64,000 bases of DNA from Amphibacillus sp052055485 (lineage in GTDB: Bacteria; Bacillota; Bacilli; Bacillales; Amphibacillaceae), in assembly GCF_052055485.1 (NCBI RefSeq), contig NZ_CP197171.1, positions 2,170,001 to 2,234,000 on the forward strand, in the 5' to 3' direction. Each line of letters begins with the position of its first letter. Position 1 is the stretch's first letter. This document shows positions 35,522 through 43,825 of the stretch, piece after piece. The position numbers and the translations under genes are program-made. Under the pieces are notes generated by a model. That model was not told where the DNA came from and ran no database searches. It saw only the letters and a program-made list of their open reading frames with translations.

Positions 35522-36508
35522 ATGAAATTCTTTTGTCGGGTATTGTTCGTAGGACTAGTTACTTTAATGTTAGCTGCTTGTACAAACGAAAAAGAACAGC
35601 TGACTACGAATGAAATGGATACTGATGAAACAGATCGTCTTATGATTTATACTACTTTATATCCATTGGAATTTTTGGCTAATGAAATAGGTGGTGACAA
35701 GGTTCATGCTGAGTCCATTTTGCCTGCAGGCTCTGATTCACATACTTTTGAGCCCACATCAAGAATGATGGTGGAAATAGCTGAGGCTGATTTGTTTATC
35801 TTTAATGATGAAGTATCAGAAAGCTATGCAACCTCAATAAAAGATGCGGTAAAAGACGAAGCAGTTGAATTTTTAGAAGCCTCGGAAGGTTTAGATAAGC
35901 TTAGCTATCATCATGACCATGATCATGAAGGGATGCACCATGATCACGATGATGAAGATGATCATCATCATGATCATTCATATGGGGATTTTGATCCACA
36001 TGTATGGATCAGTCCTAATTTAATGGTTAATCTTGCTGAAAATATTTTAACAAAATTGATTGAGCTCATGCCCGAAGATCAGAATTATTTTAATGATAAC
36101 TTTGATCAGATTTCTAATCAGTTACTTGAACTTGATCAAAACTTCACTGATGTCATTCATCAAGTTGATCGTCACACAATCCTTGTTACCCATGCAGCCT
36201 ATGGCTATTGGGAGCGGGACTATGGACTTGAGCAAATTGCAATTACGGGTTTGTCTGCAAATGAAGAACCTTCACAACGTCAATTAACTCATTTGATCGA
36301 GCTTATTCAAGATTCTGAGATAGATTATTTACTTTTTGATCAAAATATTCAACCACGTGTGGCAACTGTTATTCAAGAGGAGGCAGGTTTAGCTAGTTTA
36401 GAAATTCATAATTTAGAGGTTTTAACAGAGCAGGATATTGAAGCTGATGAAGATTATTTTTCTTTAATGGAACGCAATATTAATGTTCTTGAAGAAGCTT
36501 TACAATAA
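35522..36508 (+). CDS. Zinc-binding lipoprotein of an ABC transporter (ZnuA/AdcA type)
   Basis: A 328-residue solute-binding lipoprotein (lipobox MLAAC, Cys20). It shows the cluster A-I pattern: YTTLYPLEFLANEIGG, SDSHTFEPTSR with the first His ligand, a long His/Asp-rich loop (about 130-155), DPHVWISPNL, LVTHAAYGY and a late LFDQNIQPR acidic-type ligand region. The His-rich loop is characteristic of zinc-specific members. No permease or ATPase gene is adjacent, so it must work with a transporter elsewhere. AAAGGGGAG precedes the ATG. Confidence 0.9.
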   Translation: MKFFCRVLFVGLVTLMLAACTNEKEQLTTNEMDTDETDRLMIYTTLYPLEFLANEIGGDKVHAESILPAGSDSHTFEPTSRMMVEIAEADLFIFNDEVSESYATSIKDAVKDEAVEFLEASEGLDKLSYHHDHDHEGMHHDHDDEDDHHHDHSYGDFDPHVWISPNLMVNLAENILTKLIELMPEDQNYFNDNFDQISNQLLELDQNFTDVIHQVDRHTILVTHAAYGYWERDYGLEQIAITGLSANEEPSQRQLTHLIELIQDSEIDYLLFDQNIQPRVATVIQEEAGLASLEIHNLEVLTEQDIEADEDYFSLMERNINVLEEALQ

Positions 36509-36532
36509 GCTTTCCATTTTTTGATCCCATTT

Positions 36533-36722
36533 TATCGCAGTGTAACTGGCTGGTCGACAAAAACACCACGTCCGGGACTGGGACTTAGAATAAGAAAAAT
36601 CCTTATTCTTGCGGTGTTAATGCTCCGCAGCCTTCCTTAGTGTGGTGACTCGTCCCACCGAAGGCATTTGTTCCTACTGGAGTCGCCACCCGCCGTTCCC
36701 ATCCCTTGATGGGCGCTCCTTA
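36533..36722 (+). repeat. Mosaic intergenic repeat, inverted short core
   Basis: Head TATCGCAGTGTAACTGGCTGG plus GACAAAAACACCACG, then GGGACTTAGAATAAG, a short core with GCTCCGCAGCCTTCCTTAG and the edge GTGACTCGTCCCACCG. The end (GGAGTCGCCACCCGCCGTTCC) is unlike other tails. It starts 24 bp after the zinc lipoprotein stop. Confidence 0.65.
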
Positions 36723-36775
36723 TAATGAAGAATAGATTGATTATTCTGATGAAAAAGAGTCAACAAAAAAGAAAG

Positions 36776-36870
36776 CGCTGAACTTGACTGTATTTTCGTT
36801 AACTTGACTGCAAATCGCTGAACTTGATTGTATTTTCGTTAACTTGACTGCAAATCGCTGAACGCGATTT
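36776..36870. repeat. 40-bp tandem repeat
   Basis: Two near-perfect 40-bp units (36776-36815, 36816-36855; one C/T difference) and the start of a third. The unit contains CGCTGAACTTGACTG, TATTTTCGTTAACTTGACTG and CAAAT. A related single unit is near 13275. No coding potential. Confidence 0.85.
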
Positions 36871-37064
36871 ATAGGTTCAGTCAAGATGCCTTAAGGGTAG
36901 AACAATGATTAAGTAGAAGCGTTGACTTTTCAGATGGATTTTTCGCCTTTAGGATAAAACTTTCATTATAGTGTGTGTTCAAAAGGGAGGATGAAAAGCA
37001 TTGGGCATAAAAATAGCGTTGATAAAAGAAGCAAGGCGCTATATGGAAAGGGGGATTCAATATA

Positions 37065-37322
37065 TTGAAAAAACTGAAGAAGCCAAAAAGATAGAGACCA
37101 CCTACAGTTATCCAGAAAGAGCCAATCCATCAATTATCACTGTTTGGATTGTCATGGAGAAGAAAAAATGTCTTATGATGTCGGGCAGAATTTTGATCGG
37201 ATGGATGGAGGGATCCCGTTTATCCGCCACAGTTTCACTGTAAATATTGCGGAGGAGAAATGTATCCAGAATACTATAAAGGCATCCATGAACAGGAATA
37301 TCAATTATCAGATGTGCTCTAA
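37065..37322 (+). pseudogene. Frameshifted zinc-ribbon protein gene
   Basis: A ribosome binding site (AAAGGGGG) and TTG at 37065 start a frame that is broken by an early TAG and two frameshifts. Joined, it would give about 85 residues with two CxxC knuckles: YHCLDCHGEEKMSYDVGQN in one frame, then PPQFHCKYCGGEMYPEYYKG in another, ending QEYQLSDVL. The Cys spacing is that of a small zinc ribbon. I cannot name the family. It sits among repeats, consistent with decay. Confidence 0.6.
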
Positions 37323-37377
37323 TTTGGATAGAAAGAAAAGGACCGGGCAGGCTTTGTCAGGTTTTTCTTACATTGTT

Positions 37378-37617
37378 AATGCTCCGTAGCCTTCCTTAAT
37401 GCGATTACTCATCCGGAGCAGCCGTCAAGGCTGGAAATCTAATGGAGTGAAAGTCTCCTGTCATCAATTGACCGGTTCGGATGACTAGCATATTGAATGC
37501 GCGCCTGTCTTCTACCCGACCACCAAAAGCTCTGCAACAGGACGTGGCGTGTTTATCCTTTGTTCTCTAGCCAGTGAGGGATGAAGGAAAAACCCACTGA
37601 ACGAAGTTTCACTTTAT
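37378..37617 (+). repeat. Mosaic intergenic repeat interrupted by an extra segment
   Basis: Inverted core edge (GCTCCGTAGCCTTCCTTAATG, GCGATTACTCATCC), then about 105 bp with no counterpart in other copies (about 37416-37521), then ACCAAAAGCTCTGCAACAGG and the tail CACTGAACGAAGTTTCAC plus TTTAT. The extra piece has self-complementary blocks and a GGAGTGAAAGTCTCC motif that recalls group II intron RNA. Confidence 0.6.
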
Positions 37618-37693
37618 CATGGTATTGGCGATTGTTGATTAGATCGATTATAATTATAATTGGAATGGATTATTTAATGGAGGGTTGAATCAA

Positions 37694-38452
37694 ATGAAAT
37701 ATGCAGTTGTCACTGGAACATCAAAGGGATTTGGTGCTTCGATTGCGGAGCGATTGTTAAAAGCTGGTGTAAACGTTGTTGGAATTGCCCGCAATCAGAA
37801 TCAGCAGTTAAATCAAGTGGCGGACGAAAGTCGCGTAAGTTATCAGCATTTCACTTGTAATTTAACCGATGTTGATCGACTTGATCGAATTTTTGAAAAA
37901 ATTAATGATCAAGTTTTCAAGAAAGATACTGAACTTGTTTACCTGATTAATAATGCAGCAACAGTGAATCCGATTGATATTGCAACAAAGCATACCATTG
38001 AAGCGGTCCAAGCACATATGCAACTTAACTTAATTGCCCCGATTATAACGACTGCGCTTGTTTTAAAAAGAGCAAAGCACTGTGGGATAAAAACAATCAT
38101 TACTAATATTTCTTCGGGAGCCGCGGATCGTTCAACTTATGGCTGGAGTGCCTATGGTGCATCGAAAGCTGGACTAAATCGTTATACGAATACAGTTGCC
38201 CTTGAACAAAAGGAATTAGGTACCAAACATAAAGTGATTTTGTTTAATCCAAGTATTATGGATACAAATATGCAAGGTGATATTCGTTCGGCAAGCCCAG
38301 AGTCTTTTCAAGCAGTTGATCAATTTAAACAATATAAAGAAGATAATCAATTAAGTGATACCTCAGATGTTGCTGAAGTATTAGTCGATATTTTAATGGA
38401 TGAGGAAAAGATTATTAACGGAAAATATTATCAGATTAAAGATTATAGATAA
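37694..38452 (+). CDS. Short-chain dehydrogenase/reductase (YueD-like)
   Basis: A 252-residue classical SDR. The nucleotide loop is TGTSKGFGASIA, followed by INNAATVNP, the catalytic Ser in ISSGAAD and the YGASKAG (Tyr-x-x-x-Lys) pair. The pattern is close to B. subtilis YueD, a benzil reductase-type enzyme, so reduction of an alpha-diketone is possible. The basic residue after the glycine motif suggests NADPH. ATG 37694 has GGAGGG at good spacing; TTG 37685 is less likely. Confidence 0.85.
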   Translation: MKYAVVTGTSKGFGASIAERLLKAGVNVVGIARNQNQQLNQVADESRVSYQHFTCNLTDVDRLDRIFEKINDQVFKKDTELVYLINNAATVNPIDIATKHTIEAVQAHMQLNLIAPIITTALVLKRAKHCGIKTIITNISSGAADRSTYGWSAYGASKAGLNRYTNTVALEQKELGTKHKVILFNPSIMDTNMQGDIRSASPESFQAVDQFKQYKEDNQLSDTSDVAEVLVDILMDEEKIINGKYYQIKDYR

Positions 38453-38544
38453 CGGACAATGACCCATTTTTACTCCGAGTTCTCCCACTTTTGAAAAACA
38501 ATCATATTCTATAAGTGACTTGATAGAATAAAGGAGGGTTCAAG

Positions 38545-38646
38545 ATGGGTGCAGGATATAGTTATGGTTCAGGTTTTGCGTTAATTGTTGTTTTATTCAT
38601 CCTATTGATCATTATTGGAGCATCTTGGGGATACGGAGGATTTTAA
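38545..38646 (+). CDS. YjcZ family sporulation micropeptide
   Basis: A 33-residue peptide with a Gly/Tyr-rich start (MGAGYSYGSGFALI), a hydrophobic centre and the ending GASWGYGGF. This is the YjcZ/YczM pattern of tiny membrane or coat-associated spore peptides. AAAGGAGGG precedes the ATG at proper distance and a terminator follows, supporting a real gene. Confidence 0.85.
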   Translation: MGAGYSYGSGFALIVVLFILLIIIGASWGYGGF

Positions 38647-38652
38647 TTTAAA

Positions 38653-38689
38653 GGGGGGTTCCATCTCAGATGGAATCTCCCTTCAGTTT
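38653..38689 (+). terminator. Terminator after the YjcZ-type gene
   Basis: GGGGGTTCCATCT and AGATGGAATCTCCC form a stem with a 1-2 nt loop followed by TTCAGTTT. Confidence 0.7.
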
Positions 38690-39116
38690 ATAATTCAAAC
38701 GAGTTGAATCAGGATATTAGCATCCGTTATAGCTCACACCTAAATCAATTATTTTCTCGCTCTATTCAGCAGGGATCATTGCCACGTTGTATGGTAACGT
38801 TTGTGGACCCAACATGGTTTACTTATAGCCTTGTTATTTATGATTGTTTGCCCATGTTTAGCTAATTTGAAGAAGTAGTAATAAGTCGATAATCCGATTT
38901 TAAGCAGATAAAAAAAGAGCTGGTGTTTAGACAGTGCTTAAATAATTAAGGGATAATTTTCTAAAGAATAAATATAGCAAAACGTCAAGCGGAAGGGTGT
39001 TCTGTTGTTTGTATGCCAAATAAAAAATTTAAAAGCTATTTTTTCTAAGGATTAAAGTTAAGGCACATTTAGCATAAATATGTTATAGTATGTATGGAAA
39101 GAAAGGGGTTAGGTCG
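38690..39116. other. Non-coding gap before map
   Basis: About 430 bp without a gene or repeat I can identify. A weak promoter (TATAGT near 39084) may serve map. Confidence 0.4.
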
Positions 39117-39878
39117 ATGATTCAACGGAAGAGTAAACGAGAGATTGAATTGATGGCAGAGGCGGGTAAATTGCTTGCTGCTATTCATAAGGAAATCGCA
39201 AAAATGATTAAGCCTGGTATAACGACGGCAGAAATTGATGCCTTTGCAGAAAAATATATGATTGATCATGGAGCGACAGCAGAACAAATTGGCTATAATG
39301 GATATGAATATGCAACATGTGCTTCAATTAATGATGAGATTTGTCATGGATTTCCGCGTCAAGAGGCATTGAAAAATGGTGATATTGTAACGATTGATAT
39401 GGTTGTTAATTTAAATGGGGCTTTAGCTGATTCTGCTTGGACATATGCAGTAGGAGAAGTTGACCAGCAGGCCAAGCATCTAATGGATGTAACAAAAGAA
39501 TCTTTATATAAAGGAATTGAACAGGCACAAGTTGGTAATCGGATTGGTGATATTGGACATGCGATTCAACAATATGCAGAGTCTGAAGGGCTTTCGGTTG
39601 TACGGGATTTTACCGGTCATGGGATTGGACCAACAATGCATGAACCCCCTCATATACCACATTATGGATTGCCTGGTAAAGGTACACGCTTGAAGGAAGG
39701 CATGGCGATTACAATTGAGCCGATGTTAAATGAAGGAGTATGGCAAAGCCAAATGGATAGTAATAATTGGACCGCTCGTACAATCGATGGCAAGCGATCA
39801 GCACAGTTTGAGCATACCATCATTATTAGTAAAAAGGGTCCGATCATTTTAACAGAACAAGATAACGAAAATAGCTAG
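39117..39878 (+). CDS. map: Methionine aminopeptidase type I
   Basis: A 253-residue metallopeptidase that removes the initiator methionine. The five metal ligands are in IDMVVNLNGALADSAWT, GHGIGPTMHEPPHIPHYG, ITIEPML and QFEHTIIIS; CASINDEICHGFP is the substrate pocket region. Compared with classical MAPs the first metal Asp is in a VNLNGALADSA context rather than VDVNGYHGDS-like, which marks the divergent second-copy MAPs of Bacilli, so a housekeeping map may exist elsewhere. The ATG at 39117 follows AAAGGGGTTAGG. Confidence 0.9.
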   Translation: MIQRKSKREIELMAEAGKLLAAIHKEIAKMIKPGITTAEIDAFAEKYMIDHGATAEQIGYNGYEYATCASINDEICHGFPRQEALKNGDIVTIDMVVNLNGALADSAWTYAVGEVDQQAKHLMDVTKESLYKGIEQAQVGNRIGDIGHAIQQYAESEGLSVVRDFTGHGIGPTMHEPPHIPHYGLPGKGTRLKEGMAITIEPMLNEGVWQSQMDSNNWTARTIDGKRSAQFEHTIIISKKGPIILTEQDNENS

Positions 39879-39969
39879 CTTTGGGCTAGCTATTTATATA
39901 CAAAAAAATTATTAACAAAATATTCTGATTGATTTGATTTGAGAATTGTCAGAGAAAAGGAGGGGGCCT

Positions 39970-40662
39970 ATGCGTTCGATTGATCAATTAAAAAGAGGAA
40001 TTAAAGTTGGGATTCCGATTATGTTGAGTTATTTTCCAATTGCGATTACATATGGTGTTTTGGCAAGTCAAGCAGGATTGAGTGTGGTAGAACTAACGAG
40101 TATAAGTGCACTCGTCTATGGCGGAGCGTCACAATTTATGGCAACGAATATGTTTTTACTTCATATGGGAGCACTTGAAATCATTATCGCGACCTTTGTG
40201 TTAAATTTTAGACATTTTGTTATGGGGTTGTCGTTTATGCACCAACTCAAGACAGTACCGCTAAAGTGGCGGGTTGGGCTCTCTTTATTAATGACTGATG
40301 AAACCTTTTCGGTGACATCTGTTGAGAAAAAAGCAGCTAAACAGCCCTCAGGGCATTTATTTTATTTTGGTCTCTTTTTCATATCATATAGTTCATGGTT
40401 GATTGGTTCATTTATTGGAGGGTTTGTTGGTGATATCATACCTGCAGCGATTAGTCAGAGCTTTGGGATCGCCCTTTATGCGATGTTCATTGCCTTGCTT
40501 GTGCCTTCTGTAAAGATGAATTTATATTATGGGCTCATTGCAGGTCTTGCGATGATATTAAATTATGGCTTGAGTTATTTTTTACAAGAAGGTTGGTCGA
40601 TTGTGTTTGCAACTATTTTAGCTAGTTTCTTTGGCTTATTTTTTATGAGGAGGAAAGCATAA
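39970..40662 (+). CDS. azlC: AzlC family branched-chain amino acid exporter subunit
   Basis: A 230-residue membrane protein with the AzlC pattern: IPIMLSYFPIAITYGVLASQ, YGGASQFMA and LNFRHFVMGLS, with about six to eight helices. With AzlD it exports branched-chain amino acids and analogues. I start at ATG 39970 because AAAAGGAGG lies just before it. The stop codon overlaps the azlD start (TAATG), a sign of translational coupling. Confidence 0.92.
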   Translation: MRSIDQLKRGIKVGIPIMLSYFPIAITYGVLASQAGLSVVELTSISALVYGGASQFMATNMFLLHMGALEIIIATFVLNFRHFVMGLSFMHQLKTVPLKWRVGLSLLMTDETFSVTSVEKKAAKQPSGHLFYFGLFFISYSSWLIGSFIGGFVGDIIPAAISQSFGIALYAMFIALLVPSVKMNLYYGLIAGLAMILNYGLSYFLQEGWSIVFATILASFFGLFFMRRKA

Positions 40663-40955
40663 TGCCCGTTTTAGTTGTTATTATATTGATGAGCATCGTT
40701 ACTGTTGTGCCGCGAATTTTACCTGCCTTCATTATCGATCGTGTTACTTTTCCGACTTGGGTTGGCCAGTGGCTAGAGCTGATCCCTTATGCAGCCTTAG
40801 GCGCTTTAATTTTCCCTGGTATCTTAGATGTCGTATCTGACCAACCCCATATCGGTTTTTTAGGTGGACTTGTGGCAATTGTACTTGCTTTATTTCGATT
40901 ACACATTATTTTTGTTGTCTTAGGAGCAACGGCATTTGTTTATTTTCTACTTTGA
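40662..40955 (+). CDS. azlD: AzlD family branched-chain amino acid exporter subunit
   Basis: A 97-residue protein with about four helices, starting with a TVVPRILPAFII motif and containing WLELIPYAALGALIFPGIL. It is the small partner of AzlC. AGGAGGAAAG within the azlC end serves as its binding site. Its last 16 bases overlap the 3' end of the convergent CDF transporter gene. Confidence 0.9.
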   Translation: MPVLVVIILMSIVTVVPRILPAFIIDRVTFPTWVGQWLELIPYAALGALIFPGILDVVSDQPHIGFLGGLVAIVLALFRLHIIFVVLGATAFVYFLL

Positions 40956-41824
40956 ATCTTGGGATCAGGTTCTACATGGATTTGAGTATGATGAATCATA
41001 AAATGATCGACCAAAATATTTTCAATTCGATCCGTTATTCTATGGGCGTGTTCAATTGTCATGGTCGGATCAACATAAATGGTCATATCAAGATAAATCT
41101 GATTACCGTCGTGTCTGCCTTTAATATCTTTTATCTTTCTAATCTCAGGGTCTTTTTCAATAAAGGCCCGTATTTCATTTATGGAATCATCTTCAAAACC
41201 ATCTGTTAGGGTATGACTAGCATTTTTGAAAATATCCCAAGCCGTGTAAACGATTAGAATCCCAACGAGAATACCCGCAATTGGATCAAGCCAGGTTAAG
41301 CCAACTCGAGCTCCTAATATACCAATAAAAGCAGCTAAACTCACTAGAGCATCAGATTTATTATCTTGGGATGCAGCATAAAGTGAATGGCTGTTTATTT
41401 TTTTGGCAAGACGCCGGTTAAAAAAATAAACACCCAACATCAGAATTGAGGAACCTAGTGCTGTCCAGCCGGCTAACATTGAAGGTTGTGTGGCTCCACC
41501 GTTCCAAATGTATTGGATGGAATTAAAAATAACCTGCAACCCAACTGTTACCATTATAAATGATGCAACTAATGAGGCGATCAATTCTGCACGAAAATGG
41601 CCATAATGGTGATCATAATCAGGAGGTTTACGTGATATTTTTAAGCCAATTAAAACAGCAATCGATGCAATGACATCAGTTGAATTGTTGAGCCCATCGG
41701 CACGTAAGGCTTGAGAATTGGTAACTTGTGCGATAACGATTTTTAAGACGGCGAGAAACAAATAGGCAATGATACTTACCCATGCTCCGCGTTCGCCTCG
41801 TCTAATTCGTTCATATTGATTCAT
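40940..41824 (-). CDS. Cation diffusion facilitator (CDF) transporter
   Basis: A 294-residue CDF transporter with six helices. The metal site on helices 2 and 5 shows as ADGLNNSTD and the SDALVSLAAF region; the HYGHFRAE loop is typical. A cytoplasmic dimer domain (about 205-294) follows, with RHDGNQIYLDMTIYVD and HAHRITDRIE. The DNNSTD-like ligand set is nearer to Mn2+/Fe2+ exporters (MneP type) than to the zinc CzcD type, but this is not decisive. GGAAGGAAG precedes the ATG. Confidence 0.9.
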   Translation of the reverse strand: MNQYERIRRGERGAWVSIIAYLFLAVLKIVIAQVTNSQALRADGLNNSTDVIASIAVLIGLKISRKPPDYDHHYGHFRAELIASLVASFIMVTVGLQVIFNSIQYIWNGGATQPSMLAGWTALGSSILMLGVYFFNRRLAKKINSHSLYAASQDNKSDALVSLAAFIGILGARVGLTWLDPIAGILVGILIVYTAWDIFKNASHTLTDGFEDDSINEIRAFIEKDPEIRKIKDIKGRHDGNQIYLDMTIYVDPTMTIEHAHRITDRIENILVDHFMIHHTQIHVEPDPKIQSRK

Positions 41825-42375
41825 TCAGAATGCTTCCTTCCTAAATCTTTGTATATCTAATCTATCACTTCAAATGTGGATAAGTCTAGAGCAAGATTCC
41901 TTTACTGATCAATCAATGTTGACTCGCAGCGATAAGGTTGGTTAAGGGCAATCGTTTAATTCTCATTTAGAAGGGTATACACGAATTAAGTAAAGGGTTC
42001 GTCCACCACGTAGTTGTGTTTAAAATAGGAACTTTTTAATTTCAAGGAATACTGTTTGAAGAAGTTCCTAACTTAGATACCCGATGATTCGTAATATTTT
42101 GGATGTTTTACGTGCTTTATTTTCTCAGCAATATTTTTTCACTTACTTGACAAATTTGCTTAGAGAAGGATACTTCATAAAACGATAGTCACTTTTGTTC
42201 AGTCACTTAGCTTGTCATAAATCATACTTGATTGAAAGTCCCTTTATTTTTCGCTACTTATAGGGATCATAACCTTTATCTTTTAAGCCTCAAGTTATTT
42301 TGATTAAAGATCATTAAAGTAAACATTTCCAAATTTCCAATTGTTTATTCACTTTGATTTTTAGGAGGTTCATTT
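41825..42375. other. Non-coding gap
   Basis: About 550 bp of AT-rich sequence. I see a GAACTTTTTAA...GAAGAAGTTCC inverted repeat near 42030-42068, but no gene, RNA family or mosaic repeat. Confidence 0.4.
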
Positions 42376-42621
42376 ATGAAAAAAGAAAAAGTAAATTATC
42401 TATTGCAAAGAACCAATCGTCTAATCCCTAAACAGTTAACCGTGAAGCGTGATCTTTCTTTTGAATTTAAATTAGCTGCCCAATTAGTGTTAGATCAATC
42501 AATTGCTGGATGGAATAAAGCTTATTTTGATCGGGAGATCGATAGAGCGATTGAAGCAAATAATCAAGCACGATTTAATGAATTATTGGTATATTATCGA
42601 TACTATGCATGGGAGTATTAG
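42376..42621 (+). CDS. IDEAL-domain protein
   Basis: An 81-residue soluble protein. The C half (about 30-70) has the IDEAL-domain pattern, a Leu-Asp-Gln-Ser turn followed by FDREIDRAIEANNQARFNEL. IDEAL domains occur in small Bacillales proteins, including some adaptors for regulators and proteases; this one has no known role. AGGAGG precedes the ATG. Confidence 0.75.
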   Translation: MKKEKVNYLLQRTNRLIPKQLTVKRDLSFEFKLAAQLVLDQSIAGWNKAYFDREIDRAIEANNQARFNELLVYYRYYAWEY

Positions 42622-42817
42622 GGAAGGGATCTATTCTGTTGAAGAATGACTTTACAGAGTATTCTTATTTTCTTAGGTCATTATTGCTTTATTTTTCAAA
42701 AACGATTTATTCTTTTAAACTTATTACTTAACGATCCAATAGAGTGGAAATATCTGCTCATTTTTTTCAAATTCAATTATGTTATAGTTAAGTTAGGTTG
42801 AATAGAGGTGATATGTT

Positions 42818-43606
42818 TTGAAATTGAATCATTTTTTATTATTGCTCATTGTAATTTCACTCATAGGGTGTAGTCAGACAGATACAGATCCATCTTCAAA
42901 AATGGTGCATTCTTATTCACAAAAAAAGGGCTCGACTTTAATTGCCAAGCCATTAATTGAAGTGAGCAGTCAACAAGATGTAGATAAAAATATTTCAGGT
43001 GTTGAATCTGAAACAGACCTTTTTATTGTTAGTAATCCAGAAAGCATAGAAGTGTATGTGAATAAAAACCGCCGATTACCAGAAGGTTACTCACCTGATG
43101 ATTTAGTAGAGCCAGATGTTCTACATTTATCGCCAGAGGGTGATGATCGCCGATTATTAAGAGAGGAAGCCGCTCACGCACTTGAAGAATTATTCCAAGC
43201 TTCCAATGAAGAAGGTTTAAATTTAGTAGCTGTATCAGGTTATCGATCAAATGAACGTCAAACGACTATTTACCAAAGCAGTGTGGCTAATAATGGTCAA
43301 GAACATGCCGATCAATTTTCGGCGCGACCAGGAACAAGTGAGCATGAAACGGGACTTGCAATCGATGTGAGTACATCCGTCATTGCTTTTGCCCTTGAGG
43401 AAACTTTTCAACAAACAGAAGAAGGTAGTTGGTTAGAAGATCATGCCCATGACTTTGGGTTTATTATTCGTTATCCTGAAGGAAAAGAAGAAATTACTGG
43501 ATATGCTTATGAACCGTGGCATCTTCGTTATGTGGGAAAAGAACTTGCTGACCATCTATATCATGAATCATTAACACTAGAGGAGTATTTTGATTATCAT
43601 TATTAA
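42818..43606 (+). CDS. D-alanyl-D-alanine carboxypeptidase lipoprotein (M15B, VanY/LdcB-like)
   Basis: A 262-residue exported zinc carboxypeptidase trimming the peptidoglycan stem. The lipobox is SLIGC (Cys18). The VanY-type domain (about 110-250) has AVSGYRSNERQ, SEHETGLAIDVS (His and Asp zinc ligands) and EPWHLRYVG (last His). TTG 42818 follows GAGGTGATATG. The outer-leaflet location fits cell-wall remodelling. A terminator follows. Confidence 0.92.
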   Translation: MKLNHFLLLLIVISLIGCSQTDTDPSSKMVHSYSQKKGSTLIAKPLIEVSSQQDVDKNISGVESETDLFIVSNPESIEVYVNKNRRLPEGYSPDDLVEPDVLHLSPEGDDRRLLREEAAHALEELFQASNEEGLNLVAVSGYRSNERQTTIYQSSVANNGQEHADQFSARPGTSEHETGLAIDVSTSVIAFALEETFQQTEEGSWLEDHAHDFGFIIRYPEGKEEITGYAYEPWHLRYVGKELADHLYHESLTLEEYFDYHY

Positions 43607-43617
43607 TCATGAATAAG

Positions 43618-43658
43618 AAGATGATTTCTATTTTGAATAGAGGTCATCTTTTTTTATT
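43618..43658 (+). terminator. Terminator after the carboxypeptidase gene
   Basis: AAGATGATTTCTATT pairs with AATAGAGGTCATCTT, followed by seven Ts. Confidence 0.8.
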
Positions 43659-43668
43659 ATATATTACG

Positions 43669-43770
43669 ATAAAACGGAACTTCAATCAGTGAGCGTCTCC
43701 CACTGACTGGGACTCAGAATAAGAAAGGCACTTATTCTTGTACTATCAAAGGAATAAGTGAGAGTGAGTT
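43669..43770 (-). repeat. Mosaic intergenic repeat fragment, reversed tail
   Basis: ATAAAACGGAACTTCAATCAG is the reverse complement of the usual tail, so this end is opposite to the other copies. It is followed by CTGGGACTCAGAATAAG, a CTTATTCTTG block and an ATCAAAGGAATAAGTGAG piece in forward direction. Confidence 0.6.
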
Positions 43771-43825
43771 TTGCAAAAAACGATATGCTACAATAAGAGT
43801 AATCAATGAAACGGAGGAGAAAAAA

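Noticed and set aside
36776..36870. Possible CRISPR array
   Set aside because: The 40-bp units are directly adjacent with no unique spacers and there are no cas genes.
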